Assembly: GCA_022843925.1 (NCBI GenBank)
Contig: JALHMS010000013.1
Location: forward strand, 7,285 to 71,284
Direction of reading: 5' to 3'
Origin: Burkholderiales bacterium
GTDB taxonomy: Bacteria > Pseudomonadota > Gammaproteobacteria > Burkholderiales > Ga0077523
DNA: 64,000 nucleotides
The position numbers were made by a program, and so were the translations under genes. Below are positions 56,301 through 62,300 of the stretch, piece by piece; within the stretch, counting starts at the first letter, position 1, and each line of letters opens with the position of its first letter. A model generated the notes under the pieces. That model saw only the letters and a program-made list of their open reading frames with translations. It was not told the origin of the DNA and searched no databases.

Positions 56301-59300
56301 CTCGAGAAGGTGATGGTCCCGTTGCCGCCGTCGACGATCACCGAGGTGTTGCTGATGGAGTTTCCCGTGCCGGTTGCATCCGTCAGCGTCACACCCGGTA
56401 CCGTCGCCGATACGACGTTCCTCGCGATGTCGATGGCCCCCAGGTTCGTGACCGCGTTCCAGGCGAGGGCCGCACTGCGGCTCGAGGCCAGCTTGATGAC
56501 CGTGTCGCTGATCCGGATCACGTAGTAAGTCTGTCCGGGCGTGAGGCCGTCGATCACGGCACCGCCGGAGGTCTCGTACACCAGCTCGTCACCCGTGGCG
56601 AAACCGTGCCGGCTGCCGAAGGTGATGGTGTCCGCGCGGTCGTCGATGTTGGACAGGCCGAACGTGCCACCGTCCCGGATCACGAGTCGGGTGTTCGCGC
56701 CTATGGAGGCGTCCACCTGGGCCGCGGTGGCGGTCGTGCTCTCGGTGGCCGCGACGCCCGCGAGGATGCCGCCGCTGCCGGCGACCGCGTCGGCCCGCGC
56801 GGAATTCGCGTCGCCGGTGCGCAACTGTTGCGCACGCACGTCGATGTTTCGCGCCGTGATGTCGCTGCCCCCGGCCACGCGGCTGGTGATCCTCGGACTC
56901 GATTCCGCAGTCGCGATCGAGGCACCGATGCCGATGCCGGCCGCGACGTTCACGCCCAGGGCCTCGGCGTCGGCCGAGGCTTCCGCCGTGGCGCGGCTCG
57001 CCACCGTGCCGTCGGCCACGATCAGGCCGCCCACGGAGGCTTCCACGTCGGGCTTCGCACGGGCGGTCGCGAGCGTGGCGCTGGCCGCGACGCCATAGCC
57101 GCCGCGGGCGGATTCCGCGGACGCCTCGGCATCCGTCGTGCTGTCGGCGCGCGCCGTCACGTTTCCGACACGGTCGATGCGGGTCGCGCCGCTGAGCGTC
57201 GCCTTCGTCTCGCCCTCGATGGTGGCTTCCGCGTACGATGCCCCGGCCGTGTACAGACCGATGCTCGCCCCGGTTGTCTCGGCCCGCAGCCGCCGGCGGT
57301 CGTCGGCATCCGCCATCAGGCTGCCGGCCGAGAGCACGCGCATCCCGTCGATCTCCACCACCGTGACGGCATCGTCGTCCATCAGCGAGACGGAGGCGTC
57401 GACTGCCACCACGCCGCCCGTCCCCGCGAAGCCCTTGCCGATGCCGACCGAGTCCAGGTAAGCCGAGAAGATCACGTCGCGCCCGGCGGTCACGGCGACC
57501 GTCCCCACGTCCACGCGGTTGGAAAGGTTCAGGTTCGCCACCTGGATGCCGGCGCCGAGGCTGACGCCACCGACCGCGACACCCCCGGCGATGGCGTCGA
57601 AGCGCATGTGTTCCCGCACGTCGACGTCGACGTCGCGTCCCGCGTCCAGCACCGCCAGGTTGCCGACCGACACCGCGTTCCCCGTCTGCGGCGTGGCCGT
57701 CACGCGGCCCGAGACCGCGACGGCGTTCCGGCGGCTCTGGGATGCGGCGCCGATGCTGCGGATGTCGCTGCTTGCCGACAGGTCGAGCAGGCCCTTCACG
57801 GTGCCGTCGCTCGTCTGCTCGTCGGCGTAGCCGTTGGCGTTCACGCTGCCGTCGTCGGACTCGAGGCGGTCGCGCGATTCGCCGTCCACGGCGCCGCCCA
57901 CCGAGTACACAGAGACCGCCGCCGCGAGGCCGACGATGCCGCCGGCCGCGCTCACCACCGTGCTGTCGATATCCTTCACCGCGAGCGCGTAGGCGTCGAT
58001 GTCGCGTTTCGCATGGACCTCCGCGCTGGCTCCGATGCCGGCACCGACCTTGTGGTTCAGGATGCCGACATCCACCGCGCCTGCCACGCCCACGGCGCCG
58101 GCGGCGAGCGAGCCCGCGATCACGTGCACGTCGAGGAAGTCCCGCGCCCCCACCACGACATCCTGCTCATCGTGGGCGCCGGTGTTCGTGTCATTGATCT
58201 TCGCCCGGGCGCCGATCGAGGCCGTCGTCGTCGACTCCAGCGCGTTCACCGTCACGGCACCGGCGAAGCCCAGATACAGGCCGGCGGCACCGGCGGCGCC
58301 GAACGTGAAGACGCGCTCGCTGCTCTCCGCGTCGACCAGCAGGCCGCGGACGGCGCGGTTGCGCGCGCCTTGCGGGTCCTCGCCCGTGTAGGCGAGGAAC
58401 GTGGTGCTGCCATTGCCCAGCGCGTTGACGATCGCGTCGTCGCCGACCGATGCGCTGGTCGTCTTGTCCAGCAGCAGGACGCCGACCGCGGCACCGATGC
58501 CGCCGCCGCCGATGCCGGCGGCGGCGGCGCCCGCGATCATGTCGGTCTGCGTGTGGTTCGAAGCCGCCACCTGCACGCTGCCGCCGGCGTCCACGCGGGC
58601 CCCGCCGATGGCCGCGGCACCTGCGGCCAGCGGCGCCGCGAGATCGCCCAGCTCCGCCTCGGTGGTGTTGTCGATGGAGAGCACCGACACCGAGCCGGCG
58701 AGGCTGGCCGTGCCGCCGACGGCCAGCGCACCGGCGATCGTCAGGATGTCCTCCCGGGCTCGCGCCGTGACGATGACGTCCCCGGCCGTGTCGATGAGCG
58801 TTCCCCGGCCGACGCCGGCGCGGGTGCGGTTCGCGATGATCGAGATGTCGCCGCCGGCGCCGATGCCGGCGAAACCCGCGCCCGACGCCGCACCGCCCGC
58901 GCCGAGGCGGAAGGTGTCCTGTCCGGCACCCACCAGCACCGACTGCGCCGCGTGCGCCGCCGCGGTGCCCTGGTTGATGCGGGCGTTGTTGCCGATCGAG
59001 GCCTCGGTGTGGTTGTCCGTCGTGGACACGTTTGCCGCGAGCGTGATCCCGACGACGCCCGACACGGCGCCGGCCACGGAGATCGAGCCCACGTCGTCGT
59101 GGGCGGTCGCCGTCACGGCGAGGCCGCGGAAGCCGTCGCGCGTCCCGCGCGTGGCCACGCGCTTCTGCGTGAGCGCGCGGCTGGTGCTGGCACCCACCTC
59201 CGAGTCGTCGCCCATCAACGGTGCGCTGACATCGGTGCGGTCGCTGCCGCGCGACACCCACGTCACGCCGAAGTCGCCGGTCGCGACGCGCATGTCGGTG

Positions 59301-62300
59301 AGGCCCAGTGCGTCGACCACCGCTTCGTCGCCGATGGTCGACTGCGTGGTCTTGTCGATCAGGACGACACCGATGGCGGCGCCGATGCCGGCATAGGTGC
59401 CCGCGGCGCCGCCGCCCGCCAGGATGTCGACGGTCGTGTCGCTCGCGGCGTCGACGGCCATGCTGCCGCGGGTGAAGGCGGTCGCCTTCCTCCCGATGAC
59501 GGCTTCCGTCGTCGCATCGATCCTGATCGCCGCCACCGACCCCGCGACGCCCACGTCGGCACCGCCGCCCAGCCCCACCACGATCGACCGGAGGGTCTCG
59601 CTGCTGTCCGCGTCGATCGTCACGTTGCCCGCCGCATGCAGGCCGGCCTCGTCGCCGAGCTTCGCGGAGGTGGTCTTGTCGATGAGCACCACGTCCGCCG
59701 CCGCGCCGACGCCCGCACTGCCGCCGATGCCCACCGTGCCCATCACGTCGAGGATGTCGGTGTCGTTCTGTGCGTGGATCGTCACGGCGCCGGCAAGCTG
59801 GTCGCTGCGTCCGACGCGGGCCTGCGACCCCACCAACGCCTCGGTGGTGTTCGTCACCTTCGTGACGGCGCCGGACAGTGCGACCCCGACCGCGCCACCG
59901 CCGGCCGCACCGATCACGATGATGTCGAGGTTCTCGCGCGCATCCGCGGTCACGGACACCGCGCCGCCCGTCGTGTCGACCTGGGCCTTGCCACCGATCT
60001 GTGCCCGCGTCGTGTTGGTGACGAGGTTCGTGGCCGCCGACGCGCCGACGCCGAGGCTGCCGGATGCCGAGGCCGCGCCCGCGACGTTGAAGAAGGTGAG
60101 GGTGTTGTCGGCGTCGACGGTGATCGCGCCCGCGCTGGCGATGGTCGAGCCGTCGCCGCCCAGGTTCGCCTCGACGGTGTTCTCGGACAGGATGACGTTG
60201 ACGGTACCGGCCACGGAGACGCTGCCCGCGACCGCGCCCGAGATGCCGAACGCGCCTAGGTCCTGATCGGCGCTGGCGTCCACGGTGATGCTTCCGGAGC
60301 GCGAGACGTCGGCGCCGGCCGCCACCGTGGCGCGCGTGGTCGTCTCGTTCGAGATCGTCGCCGTCGAGACACCGACGCCCGCGGTGCCGCCACCGGCCAC
60401 GCCACCGGCGAAGGCCTTGGCACGGGTCCCCGAGTCCGCGCGGAGGCCGAGGGCGCCGCCCAGGTCGATGCCAGCCGTGCTGCCCACCTTCGCCTCGGTG
60501 ACGTCCTCGTACACCTGCACCGAGAAGGCGCCCGACACCGCCGCGGTGCCGCCCGCGGAACCCGCAAGGGCCTCGGTGTAGTAGTTGTGCCGACCCGCGA
60601 GGATCTGGAGATTGACGTTCTGCAGCTTGCTGAAGTCCGACAGGTCGAACGGGACGGACCCGGTGACCAGACGATTCAGCGCGTTGATGTCGAGGCTGGA
60701 GGCGCGCACGGTGCCACCGCCGAAGCCCGCGCGGTACTCGTTGGAGGACACCACCGTCGCGACGGACGCGCCGACGCCCGCCTTGCCGGCCGCGCCGCCC
60801 GCCCACGCCTTGGCGCTCAGCACGCTGGTGTTGTCGGCCGTGATCGCGATGTCGCCCGAGCGGTCGTTTGCATCGGCTTCGCCCCGGACTTCCGTCGCGC
60901 CCACGTAGGCCGTGGTCGTGGCATTGGAATTGGCCACGGCGAGTGCCCCGGCCACGGCCACCTTGCTCGCACCGGCGCCGGCGATCGCCTCCACCGTGAG
61001 CCGGTCGCGGAAGCCGCTCGAGAGGTTCTGGGTCGTGGTCGCGCTCACCGTGATGTCATCGCCCACGTGCAGCCGCGTGCCGTCGGCCACGGTGGCCGTC
61101 GTGTCGTTGCGCGAGACGGCGATCGCGACGCCGATGCCGATGCCGACGTTGGACGTCGGATCGATCGCCGCGCCCGTGCCTTCCGTCCGGAAATCGGACG
61201 TGCCGGTCGCGGTCACCGCGAGATCGTCGTCGGCGCGCACGGTCGCGTTGTTGCCGATACGTGCCGTGACGTCGTCGTCGAGCACGACCACGCCGACGGC
61301 CGCCGCGATGTTCACCTTCGCACCACCTCCGCCCTGCTGGGCGTCGCCGTTCTCCTTCAACGTCTTCACGCTGGTGGTGGTGTCCTCCTTCGTGGGGTCC
61401 TGCTCCACGGCGTCCATCACGGCGCCCTTGGCGCTCGCCTCGGCGAAGCCCGTGTAGGCGCGGGAGGAGGTGGCGGAGACGCGCACGTCGTCGCGCGCGA
61501 TCACGCTGCGATCGAGTGCGGCCGTCGTCGTCGTGTTCGACACGAGCACCGCGGCCGAGGCGCCGAGGCCCACGTTGCCCGACACCACGTTGCCTTCGGC
61601 GCGCGCGGTGTGCGTCCCACCGCTCGCCGCCGTGACGGTGGTGCTGCCGGTGGTGTCGATGGTCGTGCTGCCGGAGACGATGGCCTCCGTCGTCTCGGTG
61701 AGCGTGGTGGTCGCCACGACCGCGTCGATCGCGACGCCGCCCTTGGCGCCCGCGCGGGCCTGCGTGCTGGAATCGGTCGTGCTCGTCGCCGTCACGTCGA
61801 TGTCGCGGGCGTTCGAGACGGCGCCGTTGCCGATCCGCGCGCTGGTCGTCTGGTCGAAGACGTTGAGGGCGATGGACGCCCCGATGCCGACCTTGGAACC
61901 CGACGCGCCGCCGGTCTCCTCCGACGGCGTGGCCGCTGCGCTCACGTCCCAGGCCGACTGCGCCTCGACGGCGACGTCGCCGCTGCCGGACGTCGCGGAG
62001 AACCCGCGGGCGTCGACCGTCGCGGTGTCGTCGATGCGCGCCCGGGTGTCCGCGTCGACGACATTGAGCGCCAGTGCGCCCGCGATGCTGACCTTCGCCG
62101 ACCCCGCGCCGGACGAGGCCTCCGCGCCGATCGTGTTGACGTCGTCGCCGTTCACGTCGGCCGTGGCGGCGGTGAGCGAGACGCCCGCCGCGCGCACCCT
62201 GGCGCCGCGTCCGATGGTGGCTTCCGTCGTCGCGTTGACCACGTTCACCACCACGGCAGCGCCCACGCCGACCTTCGACTGGCCGCTCGTCGCGCCGCCC

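Noticed and set aside
49358-60259. A 3,633-codon plus-strand open frame opposite the exoprotein gene
   Set aside because: It is the antisense shadow of a GC-rich repetitive gene. Its translation is Arg/His/Asp/Gly-rich without domains, and the minus-strand frame has clear adhesin-type repeats and proper context with TpsB.
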